Shown: positions 48,255-58,126 of the stretch, piece after piece
How positions within the stretch are numbered: the stretch's first letter is position 1
Layout: each line of letters begins with the position of its first letter
Source: Legionella fallonii LLAP-10
Lineage (GTDB): Bacteria; Pseudomonadota; Gammaproteobacteria; Legionellales; Legionellaceae
Assembly: GCF_000953135.1 (NCBI RefSeq)
Contig: NZ_LN614827.1
Location: forward strand, 456,001 to 520,000
Reading direction: 5' to 3'
Length of the DNA stretch: 64,000 bases
Translations under genes and position numbers: made by a program
The notes under the pieces: generated by a model
Told to the model about the DNA's origin: nothing
Database searches by the model: none
What the model saw: the letters and a program-made list of their open reading frames with translations, nothing else

Positions 48255-48761
48255 TGTTGTATACAGTAAAACAATTAGCGAAATTATCTGGTGTTAGTCC
48301 GAGGACTCTTCGTTTTTATGATGAGATAGACTTGTTAAAGCCAGCCTATTATGGGGATAACAATTATCGTTATTATCGTGAAGAACAGTTATTACTACTC
48401 TAGCAGATTTTATTTTCTAGCAGATTTTATTTTTTCGTGAATTGGGTTTTTCTTTAGGTGACATTCAAAGGATTATTGAATGTGATGAATTCAATAAAAT
48501 TGAAGCATTACAAAGTCATAAGCTGATCCTTCTATAAAAAAGCGCTTACGGCCTGATGCTCCTGAAGTGCAGGATTTAATCCAAAGACATTATTATTGGG
48601 TTAAGCGGTTCTGGACTCCTACTAGAGAAAGCTACATTGGTGTTGGAGCAATGTATTTGGAGCATGCTGATTTTAAAAATTTTTATAATGCCTATCATTC
48701 TGATTTAGCCGCTTCTTTAGTGGAGGCTATGACCATTTTTGCTCAAAAAAAATTAAGCTAG
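48255..48761 (+). pseudogene. MerR family regulator with TipAS domain (broken)
   Basis: The ATG starts MLYTVKQLAKLSGVS, then a one-base loss near 48300 shifts the frame into RTLRFYDEIDLLKPAYY. A CAG-to-TAG-like stop is at 48401 and a 17-bp tandem duplication (48400-48416, 48417-48433) breaks it again. RELGFSLGDIQRIIE follows, then a join missing about 70-80 expected codons. A last in-frame part (from about 48530) encodes the TipAS ligand-binding C-terminus, RHYYWVKRFWTPTRESYIG. Intact relatives have about 250 residues. It cannot make a full regulator, but the operator-like promoter upstream survives. Confidence 0.85.
48400..48433. repeat. 17-bp tandem duplication inside the MerR pseudogene
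   Basis: ctagcagattttatttt occurs twice back to back. 17 is not a multiple of three, so it shifts the frame. Confidence 0.95.
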
Positions 48762-48806
48762 GTTGCAAATGTTTACTTGAGTATGAGGAACTGAGTTTGA
48801 GTTCTT

Positions 48807-48831
48807 AATGGCGTCTTAAGCTGACGCCATT
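48807..48831 (-). terminator. Hairpin after prs
   Basis: aatggcgtc (48807-48815) pairs with gacgccatt (48823-48831) around a 7-base loop, just past the prs stop on the minus strand. It lacks a good T-run, so its role as terminator is uncertain. Confidence 0.45.
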
Positions 48832-48848
48832 ATCTAAGTCATTATTAT

Positions 48849-49796
48849 TTATTCTGCAAACATAGAGCTGACAGACTCTTCAACGTTAACTCTTTTGATT
48901 GCCTGAGCTAACATATCAGCAAGGCTAACGACACGAATTTTATCACAGCCTCGACCTTCGTCTGATAAAGGAATAGTGTCTGTAATGACTACTTCATCGA
49001 GTCCTGAATGTTTAATATTATGTACGGCTGGGCCAGAAAGGACTGGGTGAGTAATGTAGGCCCTTACACTTTTTGCCCCACTTTTCTTTAATTCATGGGC
49101 CGCGGAGCATAAAGTTCCAGCTGTATCTACAATATCATCAACAATAATGCAATTTTTACCAGCGGGCTCACCAATGATATGCATTACTTCAGATTTATTA
49201 GGACCACTACGGCGTTTATCAATTATTGACAGCTCTGCATCATCTAATCTTTTGGCCATTGCTCTTGCGCGAACCACGCCACCCACGTCGGGGGATACAA
49301 CCATAATATCACTTAATTTTTGTCTGACAATGTCTTCCAGCAGAATAGGTGTTGAATAAACGTTATCAACAGGCATATAGAAAAAGCCTTGAATTTGATC
49401 GGCGTGTAAATCAACTGTAAGTACGCGGCAGATTCCAACAGAGGCCATCATATCGGCAACGACCTTAGCGGTAATTGGAACACGTGCAGAACGGACTCGT
49501 CTGTCTTGGCGAGCGTAACCAAAATAGGGGACAACTGCAGTAATACGGCCTGCGGAAGATCTTCTTAATGCATCAGCCATCGTCAGCAGTTCCATTAAGT
49601 TATTGTTTGCTGGGGCACAAGTTGATTGCAATACAAAAACATCTTTACCACGGACATTTTCTAATATTTCAACCATAGTCTCGCCATCACTGAAGGTGCC
49701 AACAGTAGCTTGACCAATAGGTATTTGTAGATGAGAAGAAATTTTTAATGCTAATTCAGGGTTAGCATTTCCCGTAAAAATCATCATTGTGGACAT
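48849..49796 (-). CDS. prs: Ribose-phosphate pyrophosphokinase Prs
   Basis: Makes PRPP from ribose 5-phosphate and ATP for nucleotide, His and Trp synthesis. At 315 residues it has the normal length. It shows [43 protein letters not shown] and the PRPP loop [12 protein letters not shown]. tRNA-Gln lies just upstream on the same strand, a common gammaproteobacterial arrangement. Start codons at residues 1, 4 and 5 are all possible. Confidence 0.97.
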   Translation of the reverse strand: MSTMMIFTGNANPELALKISSHLQIPIGQATVGTFSDGETMVEILENVRGKDVFVLQSTCAPANNNLMELLTMADALRRSSAGRITAVVPYFGYARQDRRVRSARVPITAKVVADMMASVGICRVLTVDLHADQIQGFFYMPVDNVYSTPILLEDIVRQKLSDIMVVSPDVGGVVRARAMAKRLDDAELSIIDKRRSGPNKSEVMHIIGEPAGKNCIIVDDIVDTAGTLCSAAHELKKSGAKSVRAYITHPVLSGPAVHNIKHSGLDEVVITDTIPLSDEGRGCDKIRVVSLADMLAQAIKRVNVEESVSSMFAE

Positions 49797-49945
49797 GTGT
49801 AAAAAGCCTTAAGATTAGGTTAATCAGCTAATTTAAACACATAGCAGAAGACAGCCAGAAAGATATTATTATTATTTGAGCGATACGACGAACGCATCCT
49901 TCCAGGGTATCTTCTGCCGTCTGTTTACTTGAACCAACAAGAAAA

Positions 49946-50020
49946 TGGCAGGGGTGCTAGGATTCGAACCTAGGTATGCAGGGATCAAAACCCTGTGCCT
50001 TACCGCTTGGCGACACCCCT
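49946..50020 (-). tRNA. tRNA-Gln(TTG)
   Basis: On the minus strand the acceptor aggggtg pairs with cacccct, followed by G and an encoded CCA end. The anticodon stem caggg/ccctg encloses the loop ttttgat with anticodon TTG. The T arm ctagg-ttcgaat-cctag is perfect. 75 bases including CCA. It lies upstream of prs in the same direction, as in many gammaproteobacteria. Confidence 0.96.
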
Positions 50021-50334
50021 ATAATTTGCAAATTTTTAATTCATCCTGAAGCTAAAAATCTTCATCCCTGCGATGTGCTGCGTATTTTGCAGCGGATTTA
50101 TGACGATGTCAACTTTAGAAAGCAAATAAATTATTAAATTTTAAAGTTTGATGCTTTTAAAGTAATAAAAACCACCATATTGCTGTTTTTATATTACTCG
50201 TATTGGGTCTATTTTTCTACTCTTGCAAGGAGGTTTTTATTATATTTCAATTAGATGGTTTTTTATAAGATCCGCAATAGACTCTATTGCGCCATTGCGG
50301 ACGCTAAGACAATTGGCATATCTGATTTAGATTG
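50021..50334. other. Intergenic region between tRNA-Gln and lolB
   Basis: About 310 bp. An 8-bp stem cgcaatag/ctattgcg (about 50273-50291) within a larger tccgcaat...attgcgga repeat lies just past the lolB stop. In many relatives ispE sits between lolB and prs; no trace of it is seen here. Confidence 0.5.
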
Positions 50335-50937
50335 TTACACAACCCAATTTTTGATTATTACCTTTACCATAACTCCATTACCATCTAAACGTATCATGCT
50401 GGGTAGGTCTATACCTTTGACTGAAGTATATTTTGTGAAGTTGATGGTATAACCGCCTTGTTTTAACTGTACTAGATGATTGAATTGATCATGTTGTTCT
50501 GCTTGAACTCCTCCGGGAGCAGGCAGTCCTCTGACCCAATAATAAAGATTATTGACTGGTAGTCTAATTCCAGTTTGTTTAAAGAGTAGTTCATCTGCAT
50601 TAGTGGAGGTAGATGATTTATTGCCATCTTTAAAGGTAATGGTGTTACCTTTTTTATTAATGACAACAGCACCACCACCTAATGGTCCCATTAAACGTAT
50701 TTGGTAAGAGCTAGGCCCCTGTTGAGCCCAGTTCATCGTTGCTGACCAACCTTTGGCTTTATTTTTTGCGGCCATTGCTCCTTGAATTTCCCAGGATGAA
50801 ATAGTTGCTGTTTCAGCTTTGCGTTTTTCCAATGGAATGACTTTATTTGTAGGAAGTACCTCCATTGGTTGTGGCGGAGGGGCACAGGCTGTTAATAAAC
50901 AAAAAGATAAAATACTTAAATGTTTTGTTGCATTCAT
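50335..50937 (-). CDS. lolB: Outer-membrane lipoprotein receptor LolB
   Basis: A 200-residue lipoprotein with a lipobox (LLTAC, Cys18). The LolB pattern [36 protein letters not shown] and [11 protein letters not shown] is clear. It receives lipoproteins from LolA and inserts them in the outer membrane, which DotC and DotD also depend on. Divergent from coaD. Confidence 0.9.
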   Translation of the reverse strand: MNATKHLSILSFCLLTACAPPPQPMEVLPTNKVIPLEKRKAETATISSWEIQGAMAAKNKAKGWSATMNWAQQGPSSYQIRLMGPLGGGAVVINKKGNTITFKDGNKSSTSTNADELLFKQTGIRLPVNNLYYWVRGLPAPGGVQAEQHDQFNHLVQLKQGGYTINFTKYTSVKGIDLPSMIRLDGNGVMVKVIIKNWVV

Positions 50938-51018
50938 TGCTCACCTCAATTCCATGACTGTAGTTTTTCAATTAACAATACGCTAGACTGCTTTCATATG
51001 CAATTGGTGTTAAAAAAT

Positions 51019-51510
51019 ATGAAACAAAAAGCAATATATCCTGGAACTTTCGATCCTGTGACTAATGGACATGTCGATCTTATTATGCGCGGAGCTAAAA
51101 TTTTTCCTGAACTTATAGTGGCTGTGGCTGATAATAAGGCAAAACGTCCCTATTTCTCTTTGGAAAAAAGAATTCAACTTTTGGAAGAGGTTGTGAGTGA
51201 TATACCTGGAGTACAGGTACTTGGCTTTGAAAGTTTATTAATTGATTTTGTTCTAGAGCAAAATGCTGGAATTATTTTACGTGGTTTAAGAGCCGTATCG
51301 GATTTTGAATATGAATTTCAATTAGCAGGTATGAACAGAAAACTGTCGAAACAAGTAGAGACATTATTTTTGACCCCATCAGAAAGTTTAATGTTTATCT
51401 CCTCGACCTTGGTACGAGAAATTGCTTCTTTTAATGGTGATATTTCTCAATTTGTTCCCGCATGCGTTGTAAGGGAGTTACAAAAAAGACAAAATGAAAG
51501 GCAAACATGA
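51019..51510 (+). CDS. coaD: Phosphopantetheine adenylyltransferase CoaD
   Basis: Adenylates 4'-phosphopantetheine in CoA synthesis. 163 residues from [21 protein letters not shown], with the TxGH-type nucleotide motif, [20 protein letters not shown] and the EISSTLVR-like [11 protein letters not shown]. The longer frame from 50920 is not conserved. Its last 17 bases overlap the next gene. It uses the product of the panBC pathway also present in the window. Confidence 0.95.
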   Translation: MKQKAIYPGTFDPVTNGHVDLIMRGAKIFPELIVAVADNKAKRPYFSLEKRIQLLEEVVSDIPGVQVLGFESLLIDFVLEQNAGIILRGLRAVSDFEYEFQLAGMNRKLSKQVETLFLTPSESLMFISSTLVREIASFNGDISQFVPACVVRELQKRQNERQT

Positions 51511-53242
51511 ATCCTTTAAATTTTTAAAAGCGATTAAGTTCTGGGGCTTAATTTTTGTATCATCTTTAGCCACTTCAGCTTATTCTCAATCTTATCCCGA
51601 TCATCCGCCTGGATATGCGGTTGCTAGTGCTCATCCCTTGGCAACCAATGCTGGTTTGGAAGTTTTAAATCAAGGTGGTAATGCCTTTGACGCAGCAATA
51701 GCGGTCGCCGCTACTTTGGCTGTTGTTGCCCCTTATCATTCAGGGCTTGGTGGGGGGGGCTTTTGGTTATTACACTTGGAACAAGAGCATAAAAATATAT
51801 TCATAGATGGGCGAGAAACAGCTCCCAAAGCAGCAAGTCAAGATATGTATTTGGGGGCTGATGGAAAAGTTATTCCCGAATTATCTTTGAATGGCGGATT
51901 AGCTGCCGCAATCCCTGGGCAACCGGCGGCTTTAGTCTATATGGCCAAAAATTATGGCCGTTTGCCGCTTTCTAAAACCCTAGCTCCTGCAATAAAGATA
52001 GCAGAGGAGGGCTTTTTTGTGGACCATCAATTTAGGTATTTCTCTTCAATGGGGGATAGATTGGCGGTATTAAGGAAATATCCCGCTACCGCTGCAATTT
52101 TTTTAAAAAATAACCAACCTTATGGCCTCGGAGAGCGCCTTGTTCAAACTGATTTGGCCCATACTTTGAGTGTGATTGCAGAGAAAGGAGATCAAGGATT
52201 TTATCATGGAGATATAGCTAAGCGTCTTGTGCAAGGAGTGAATGCAGCTGGAGGTATTTGGACTCCGGAAGACTTGGCAAATTATAAAATTAAGCTGAGA
52301 GAACCTTTAGTGGGGGCTTATCATAATATGTTAATTATTACGGCTCCTCCTCCATCCGCGGGGGGGATAGGTTTATTGACCATGCTTAATATATTAGCTA
52401 ATTATCCCTTGTCTTCATTTTCTAAGTTGAAATGGGTTCATTATTTAGTAGAGGCTATGCGCTTAACTTATTGGCAACGAGATCAGTTTTTGGCGGATCC
52501 AGATTTTGTCAATATTCCTGTGGAACACTTAATTTCCGCTGAAAATGCAAAACAACTGGGAACTTTTATTAATCCAGATAAAGCCCTAGATAGTAAGACG
52601 CTACAAGGTTCATCCGCAACGCCAAAAAATACAAGTACTACCCATTATTCTATTATTGATGCTGAAGGTAATCGCGTTTCTGCAACAATAACAGTGAATT
52701 TTATATTTGGGTCAGGTGTTATTGCAGAAGGCACTGGAGTATTGTTGAACGATGAAATGGATGATTTTTCCTCTAAGGTCGGTGAGCAAAATGTATTTGG
52801 TATCGTTGGTAGTGACAAAAATACAATTGCACCTGGAAAACGACCTCTATCCAGTATGACGCCTACTTTTCTAGAGTTACCTGGACGGGTTGCCATTTTT
52901 GGTACTCCAGGTGGAAGTCGTATTCCTACAATGGCTTTGCTTGCCTCATTAATATTTAATGATTCCTATGGGGCGATTAGCATGGTTTCTGCTATGCGCT
53001 TTCATCATCAATACCTACCTGATGTCATTCAATTTGAACCAGATACCTTTTCTTCAGAAATTCAAGAGGGATTGAAAGCTATGGGGTATCAATTGATGCC
53101 TTTAGCACAGAATTATGGCGATATGCAGGCCATTACCTGGGATAAAGAAGGAAATTTCCTAACGGTGGCGTCAGACCCAAGAAATATTGGTTTAGCGGCA
53201 AAAGTAACTTCTAGTTCAGGTGGCTACGGGGTTAAATATTAA
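51494..53242 (+). CDS. ggt: Gamma-glutamyltransferase
   Basis: A 582-residue periplasmic enzyme with an N-terminal signal peptide (about 1-29, ending SAYS|QS), which cuts glutathione and other gamma-glutamyl compounds. It has [22 protein letters not shown] and [10 protein letters not shown]. The self-cleavage threonine is in [13 protein letters not shown] (about 380), and [16 protein letters not shown] and PLSSMTPT follow. The frame starts inside coaD. Length and motif order are those of full GGT precursors. Confidence 0.92.
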   Translation: MKGKHESFKFLKAIKFWGLIFVSSLATSAYSQSYPDHPPGYAVASAHPLATNAGLEVLNQGGNAFDAAIAVAATLAVVAPYHSGLGGGGFWLLHLEQEHKNIFIDGRETAPKAASQDMYLGADGKVIPELSLNGGLAAAIPGQPAALVYMAKNYGRLPLSKTLAPAIKIAEEGFFVDHQFRYFSSMGDRLAVLRKYPATAAIFLKNNQPYGLGERLVQTDLAHTLSVIAEKGDQGFYHGDIAKRLVQGVNAAGGIWTPEDLANYKIKLREPLVGAYHNMLIITAPPPSAGGIGLLTMLNILANYPLSSFSKLKWVHYLVEAMRLTYWQRDQFLADPDFVNIPVEHLISAENAKQLGTFINPDKALDSKTLQGSSATPKNTSTTHYSIIDAEGNRVSATITVNFIFGSGVIAEGTGVLLNDEMDDFSSKVGEQNVFGIVGSDKNTIAPGKRPLSSMTPTFLELPGRVAIFGTPGGSRIPTMALLASLIFNDSYGAISMVSAMRFHHQYLPDVIQFEPDTFSSEIQEGLKAMGYQLMPLAQNYGDMQAITWDKEGNFLTVASDPRNIGLAAKVTSSSGGYGVKY

Positions 53243-53976
53243 GGATTATCTTCACCGATTAGTTTTTTTATGCTTTGATATGTTTGTTTAATTAGTTCTT
53301 CTTTATTTTCTGTAGTAAATTGAGATGCTTGTATGGGTTCGCCTATATGAATTTCAGCATTTTGATTTAAATTAACACCGAAGGTTCTTGCGGGAAGAAT
53401 ATTAAATGCACCTCTAATTCCTATAGGAATAATAGTCGCATTTGCTTGGATGGCAGTAATGAAGGAGCCTTTTTTAAATGGTGCTAGCTTTCCATCCTTG
53501 GATCGCGTGCCCTCTGGAGCAATCCAAATGACGATGCCGCTTTCCATTAACTGTCGTACATACTCCAGATCTTTAATGGCTTGATACCTGTTTTTTCTAT
53601 CAATAAAAGGAAATTCGGCCGCAGCCATTCCTTTTCCTAATAGTGGGATTTTGGATAGTTCTTTCTTTGCCAGCATACGTATAGAGTGATTGGGAAATGC
53701 TTTGAATCCAAGAGGAATATCATAAGCGCTAGAATGATTACACATTAAAATAGTCGCTTGACCTGGTTGGGGTTGCACATTATGTGGGTTAACAACGGTA
53801 TAATGTACTTGCACTGTATTTAATAATTGCTCTACCCAATGATGGATCGTTTTATCTACCCATGGTCTTGTTGGGGTGCTAAAAATGTATTTGAAGATAG
53901 AACGGAGAGACACCATTGCTGTATAAAAAAATAGTACAGAAATGATCCCAAAGGTTCGAATACGACTTATTTTCAT
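53239..53976 (-). CDS. plsC: 1-acylglycerol-3-phosphate acyltransferase, PlsC-like
   Basis: A 245-residue membrane-associated acyltransferase. It has the NHxxxxD catalytic motif (MCNHSSAYD, about 79-87), FPFIDRKNR and PEGTRSKDGKLAPFKKG (about 155-171). It adds the second acyl chain in phospholipid synthesis. It is convergent with ggt, the stops overlapping by 4 bp. A hydrophobic N-terminus may be a membrane anchor. Confidence 0.88.
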   Translation of the reverse strand: MKISRIRTFGIISVLFFYTAMVSLRSIFKYIFSTPTRPWVDKTIHHWVEQLLNTVQVHYTVVNPHNVQPQPGQATILMCNHSSAYDIPLGFKAFPNHSIRMLAKKELSKIPLLGKGMAAAEFPFIDRKNRYQAIKDLEYVRQLMESGIVIWIAPEGTRSKDGKLAPFKKGSFITAIQANATIIPIGIRGAFNILPARTFGVNLNQNAEIHIGEPIQASQFTTENKEELIKQTYQSIKKLIGEDNP

Positions 53977-54066
53977 TATTTCAAGTTTCTAGTTTAATGG
54001 TAATAATCTTACCCCAACTCCATTCAATTGCCTAGATAGCTTAGTCAGGGTTAAAAAAAGACAGAG

Positions 54067-54891
54067 CTAAACCTTTAATGGTTGACATTGAGGACAAAAG
54101 GCCGAATGCCGACCACCAATGACTATAGATTCAATTATCTGATTGCATTGGAGGCAAAGTTGATTTCTACGGCCATAGACTCTTAAAGATTGACTGAAAT
54201 AACCTGGTTTCCCTTCAGATGTATAAAAATCGCGAAGCGTAGTGCCGCCGACATCAATGGCTGATTTTAGTATTTGTTTGATTTGCAGCGTTAGAGAACT
54301 CGCGGTAATCTCGGTTATTTTCTGAGCCGGAGTTATAGGATGTATACCTGATAGAAAAAGGCTTTCTGTTGCATATATATTGCCAACCCCAACCACAATT
54401 TTATTATTCATAATCAGAGCTTTAATCGGCTGGCTTTTATTTCGTGTCCTTTGGTATAAATAGTCACTGGTAAACTCGTCTGAAAGTGGTTCTGGTCCTA
54501 AACCTGAGAGCAATGGATGTAAATGAGGGTTTTCTTCTATATAAAGGAACAAGCCAAATCTTCTTGGATCACAATATCGTAGCGCTAATCCATTTGTTAT
54601 TAATAAATCAATATGGTCATGTTTTTCCGGTTTCATACTACTCGGTATAATACGTAAATGCCCTGACATTCCGAGGTGGATTAGAATATAACCTTTAGAT
54701 AGGTGGAGCAAAAGATATTTGGCTCTGCGGCTAATTGCCGTTATTTTTTTTCCAATACATAATTCATCAATATTATGACAAACGGGTACCTTCAAATTAG
54801 GATTACGTACCTTAATATCACTAATTATTTGACCTTCCAGGTGGATTTTGATCCCTTGTCTCGTTGTTTCAACTTCTGGTAATTCAGGCAT
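54067..54891 (-). CDS. mutM: Formamidopyrimidine-DNA glycosylase MutM
   Basis: Removes 8-oxoguanine from DNA. 274 residues. The N-terminal catalytic PELPEVETTRQGI (Pro after Met removal), the H2TH region with VGVGNIYATESLF and the C-terminal zinc finger with CLQC and CPQC are complete. It immediately follows a small membrane protein gene. Confidence 0.97.
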   Translation of the reverse strand: MPELPEVETTRQGIKIHLEGQIISDIKVRNPNLKVPVCHNIDELCIGKKITAISRRAKYLLLHLSKGYILIHLGMSGHLRIIPSSMKPEKHDHIDLLITNGLALRYCDPRRFGLFLYIEENPHLHPLLSGLGPEPLSDEFTSDYLYQRTRNKSQPIKALIMNNKIVVGVGNIYATESLFLSGIHPITPAQKITEITASSLTLQIKQILKSAIDVGGTTLRDFYTSEGKPGYFSQSLRVYGRRNQLCLQCNQIIESIVIGGRHSAFCPQCQPLKV

Positions 54892-55121
54892 TATTTTTTA
54901 TTATCATGTTCAATTACTCTACCTTCTTCCTTTTTAGAGGTATTACTTGGAAATAGGTACTCTTTCACTAAAGTTGCGAGCCAAAGCACACCGCCTATAA
55001 CTAATCCCCATATTGCAATGTAAAAAAACATAAACAGTAAGCCTATAAACAGTGCGATAGCCACCCCTACTATGACAAACGGAAGTAAATTTTCAATAAT
55101 CTTTTGTAATTTATCGCTCAT
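54891..55121 (-). CDS. Small membrane protein
   Basis: 76 residues with two closely spaced hydrophobic segments (LLPFVIVGVAIALFIGLLFM and IAIWGLVIGGVLWLATLV) and a charged C-terminus. No family recognised. Its stop overlaps the mutM start, so they share a transcript. Confidence 0.7.
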   Translation of the reverse strand: MSDKLQKIIENLLPFVIVGVAIALFIGLLFMFFYIAIWGLVIGGVLWLATLVKEYLFPSNTSKKEEGRVIEHDNKK

Positions 55122-55245
55122 AGCCTCATCCTGAAATAAATATTTAATTAATTATCGACCACATAGTGAAATCATGCAATATAATGATTGAAAATGTGTT
55201 ATGATTGTACTATATAGAGATAAAATTAGGCTTTTCTAAGCGCTC

Positions 55246-55270
55246 CCGGATAATATTTAATATTTCCGGA
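55246..55270. promoter_or_regulatory. Inverted repeat upstream of the desaturase gene
   Basis: ccggataatattt and aatatttccgga form an imperfect dyad about 70 bp before the desaturase start. A fatty-acid-responsive regulator site is possible; none is identified. Confidence 0.35.
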
Positions 55271-55334
55271 TATTACTTAGATTAACTGAATGTTGTAAAC
55301 TTTGTTTTTTATATTTACTTAACTTGGAGTTACT

Positions 55335-56513
55335 ATGGTGTTTGGCTACTTAAACCTTGGTTTTTGGGGGTATGTATTAGCAATAATAATATTAACTCAA
55401 ATAACTATAGCAGCAGTTACAATTTATCTTCATCGTAACCAAACTCACAAAGCATTAACCTTGCACCCTATTGTAAGTCATTTTTTTCGTTTCTGGTTAT
55501 GGCTTACTACAGGTATGGTCACTGCTGACTGGGTTGCTATTCATCGTAAACACCATGCAACTACCGATGTGGAGGGAGATCCCCATAGTCCTGTTGTATT
55601 AGGAATTAAGAAAGTCTTTTGGGAAGGTGCTGAGTTGTATCGGGCTGCTCGTAAAGATAAAGAGATGATAGCGAAGTATTCTCATGGAACTCCGCACGAT
55701 TGGTTAGAGCGTAATATTTATTCGCGTCATTCTGCTAAAGGCGTTGTAATCATGCTTTTAATGGATTTATTTTTCTTTGGCGTTCCGGGAATAACTGTTT
55801 GGGCAATACAAATGCTCTGGATTCCTTTACATGCTGCTGGAGTTGTTAATGGTATCGGCCACCATTGGGGTTACAGAAACTATGAATGCCCTGATGCGGC
55901 AACTAATGTTTTCCCTTGGGGATTTTGGATTGGCGGAGAAGAACTACATAATAATCATCATACGTTTGCTTCATCGGCCAAATTTTCCATAAAATGGTGG
56001 GAGTTTGATATTGGTTGGATGTATATACGCATTCTTTCTTTTTTAGGTTTAGCTAAGGTTAAAAAATTACCTCCCAAATTAGCTAGAGAGGAAGGTAAGT
56101 TGCAGGTTGATTTAGATACAGTTAGAGCAGTGGTTTCTAATCGATTCCAAGTGATGTCTAATTATTATAAAAGCGTAATTAGACCTATACTCAAATATGA
56201 GAAAAATAACAGTATAGAAACTAAAGAAGATAAAAAGTTATTCCAGCGAGCAGGGCGTTTATTACGTCGAGAAGACAGGCTCTTAACTACCAAAGCTAAA
56301 ACTCGCCTACAAAGCTTGTTAGATGCCCGTGAACAATTGCGTGTGGTTTACAGTTATAAGCAGTCTTTACAAAATGTCTGGTTGAAAACCGCATCGAGTC
56401 AAAAAGAGTTAATAGAGGCATTGCAACAGTGGTGTCGTCAGGCTGAAGAATCAGGTCTTGAGGTATTAAGACAATTTGCTCAGCAACTCAAAGGATATGT
56501 TCCTGCCTATTGA
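55335..56513 (+). CDS. Fatty acid (acyl-CoA type) desaturase
   Basis: A 392-residue membrane di-iron enzyme introducing a double bond in acyl chains. It has the three histidine boxes HRNQTH, HRKHH and HNNHH (about 33, 70 and 221), with TTDVEGDPHSP between. After about residue 280 comes a helical tail of about 110 residues ending ...WCRQAEESGLEVLRQFAQQL, which resembles the end of ISL3-type transposases, a feature of this desaturase subgroup as I recall. A good terminator follows. Confidence 0.88.
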   Translation: MVFGYLNLGFWGYVLAIIILTQITIAAVTIYLHRNQTHKALTLHPIVSHFFRFWLWLTTGMVTADWVAIHRKHHATTDVEGDPHSPVVLGIKKVFWEGAELYRAARKDKEMIAKYSHGTPHDWLERNIYSRHSAKGVVIMLLMDLFFFGVPGITVWAIQMLWIPLHAAGVVNGIGHHWGYRNYECPDAATNVFPWGFWIGGEELHNNHHTFASSAKFSIKWWEFDIGWMYIRILSFLGLAKVKKLPPKLAREEGKLQVDLDTVRAVVSNRFQVMSNYYKSVIRPILKYEKNNSIETKEDKKLFQRAGRLLRREDRLLTTKAKTRLQSLLDAREQLRVVYSYKQSLQNVWLKTASSQKELIEALQQWCRQAEESGLEVLRQFAQQLKGYVPAY

Positions 56514-56517
56514 ATTC

Positions 56518-56548
56518 AATGAATGGGGATGGTTCCCCATTCATTTTT
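56518..56548 (+). terminator. Rho-independent terminator after the desaturase
   Basis: A 12-bp stem, aatgaatgggga (56518-56529) with tccccattcatt (56534-56545), then Ts to 56548. Confidence 0.85.
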
Positions 56549-56660
56549 CCTCTATCAAAGATTACGTAAGCATTCGCCTTCATTTATTAAACGGTAGCAT
56601 TGAGTACTTGTAGCCGTATTACGCTGTTGCTAATACGGGCTCAGTTATATGACTACCAAG

Positions 56661-57059
56661 TCACTGATTGCAATTAAAATCATTAGGGAAAACAACTGCA
56701 ACACTATTATTCGGTCCATTTAGTATTACATTTCCTGCTCTTAGGCTGCACTGACCTATAGGGGGAGCCAGTTTTGCTGCGCTATTTTGTGGAGTAGAGT
56801 ACATAGTAGCACTCACTGTATAGGGGCTTGATGAGCAGATGAGTTTTCCTATAGTTTTAGGGGCACTACCTCCTTGCAAAATGATCGATTTGCTAAGACC
56901 ATTATCATTAGTGACATTGAATGCAACGTTGTTGTTGGGAAGTACAGGAGGGGAAGAAACAGCAACGTGGATTTCACATGTGTCATCACTTGCCAATACA
57001 TATTGAGGAGCGGTGCTTAATATTATCGATAGAGATACAGCAATTGTTGTCTTTAGCAT
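56661..57059 (-). CDS. Secreted small protein, unknown function
   Basis: 132 residues: a signal peptide (MLKTTIAVSLSIILS...YVLA|SDD) and a mature part of about 108 residues with four cysteines and many small polar residues, probably a beta-rich exported protein held by disulfides. No family recognised. It converges on the desaturase gene. Confidence 0.7.
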   Translation of the reverse strand: MLKTTIAVSLSIILSTAPQYVLASDDTCEIHVAVSSPPVLPNNNVAFNVTNDNGLSKSIILQGGSAPKTIGKLICSSSPYTVSATMYSTPQNSAAKLAPPIGQCSLRAGNVILNGPNNSVAVVFPNDFNCNQ

Positions 57060-57293
57060 AATAACCTCATTTTAATTAAAATTATGTCTAATATTTGCTA
57101 ATGTAACTAAAAAACAATTACTTTAGCTAAACCAAAGTATATTTAACCATCATTTATTGTAATTAAAGAATATACTTGTTTTTTCTTTACTATTTCCTAA
57201 CATTAAAGAGCTAAAATTATTTGAAATTGACAGGTTAATGATTTTAATTTGTAGTATTATCAATAAATAGTTATTTAAAAACAGGGAGTTTTT

Positions 57294-58034
57294 ATGGAAA
57301 AGATGGTCGCAATTGTAACGGGAGGAACAGGTGGAATTGGTTCAGCAATATGCCAACGCTTATCTTCCGATTTTAAAGTAATAGCCTGTTACTTTAAAGG
57401 TGGAAAACATGAGGAAGCGAAGCAGTGGCAAGAAGAGCAAAAACGATTGGGTTTTGATATTGATATAGTTTATGGTGATATAGCCCAATACAGTGATTGT
57501 GAGAAATTAGTAGCATTAGTTATGGAGCGATATGGCAAAATCGATACTCTAATAAATAATGCCGGGGTCACTAAAGATTGCTCCTTACGTAAAATGACTC
57601 CCCAATGCTGGCAAGAAGTAATGGATGCCAATTTAACTAGTGTATTTAATATGACTCGTAATGTAATTCCTGCCATGTTGGATAAGGGATATGGACGAAT
57701 TATTAGTATTTCCTCAATAAATGGTCGAAAAGGACAGTTTGGCCAATGCAATTATTCATCTACAAAAGCAGCGTTATTCGGTTTCACTAAGAGCTTAGCC
57801 TTGGAAGTTGCTGCTAAAGGTATTACCGTAAACACTATATCCCCAGGATACATTGAAACACCGATGCTTGCGGCAGTAAAAGAGGAAGTTTTAAAGTCCA
57901 TAATAGCAAATATTCCTATAGGTCGATTAGGTTATCCAAAAGAAGTTGCAGATGCAGTAGCCTTTTTAGCCTCTCCTGATAGTGGTTTCATTACAGGAGC
58001 TAACTTAGATATTAATGGCGGCCAATATATGTAA
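57294..58034 (+). CDS. phbB: Acetoacetyl-CoA reductase PhbB, copy 1
   Basis: Short-chain dehydrogenase of 246 residues. It has NADPH motif TGGTGGIGSAI (about 9-19), NNAGVTKDCSLRKM, the catalytic Ser-Tyr-Lys (SISSINGRKGQFGQCNYSSTKAA) and a C-terminal DINGGQYM. It reduces acetoacetyl-CoA to 3-hydroxybutyryl-CoA for polyhydroxybutyrate. A GGGAG site precedes the ATG. The next gene is a diverged copy. Confidence 0.9.
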   Translation: MEKMVAIVTGGTGGIGSAICQRLSSDFKVIACYFKGGKHEEAKQWQEEQKRLGFDIDIVYGDIAQYSDCEKLVALVMERYGKIDTLINNAGVTKDCSLRKMTPQCWQEVMDANLTSVFNMTRNVIPAMLDKGYGRIISISSINGRKGQFGQCNYSSTKAALFGFTKSLALEVAAKGITVNTISPGYIETPMLAAVKEEVLKSIIANIPIGRLGYPKEVADAVAFLASPDSGFITGANLDINGGQYM

Positions 58035-58126
58035 TAAAAGCGTCCTCTTGGCAAGAGATAATTTTTTGCCGAGAGGGCTGGCTGAATAGCGATGGAATGC
58101 GTTGCAGTAAATAGAAAGAGAATACT

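Noticed and set aside
51490..51515. Overlap of coaD and ggt as a possible frameshift
   Set aside because: Both frames are complete and have full family motifs, so this is normal gene overlap.
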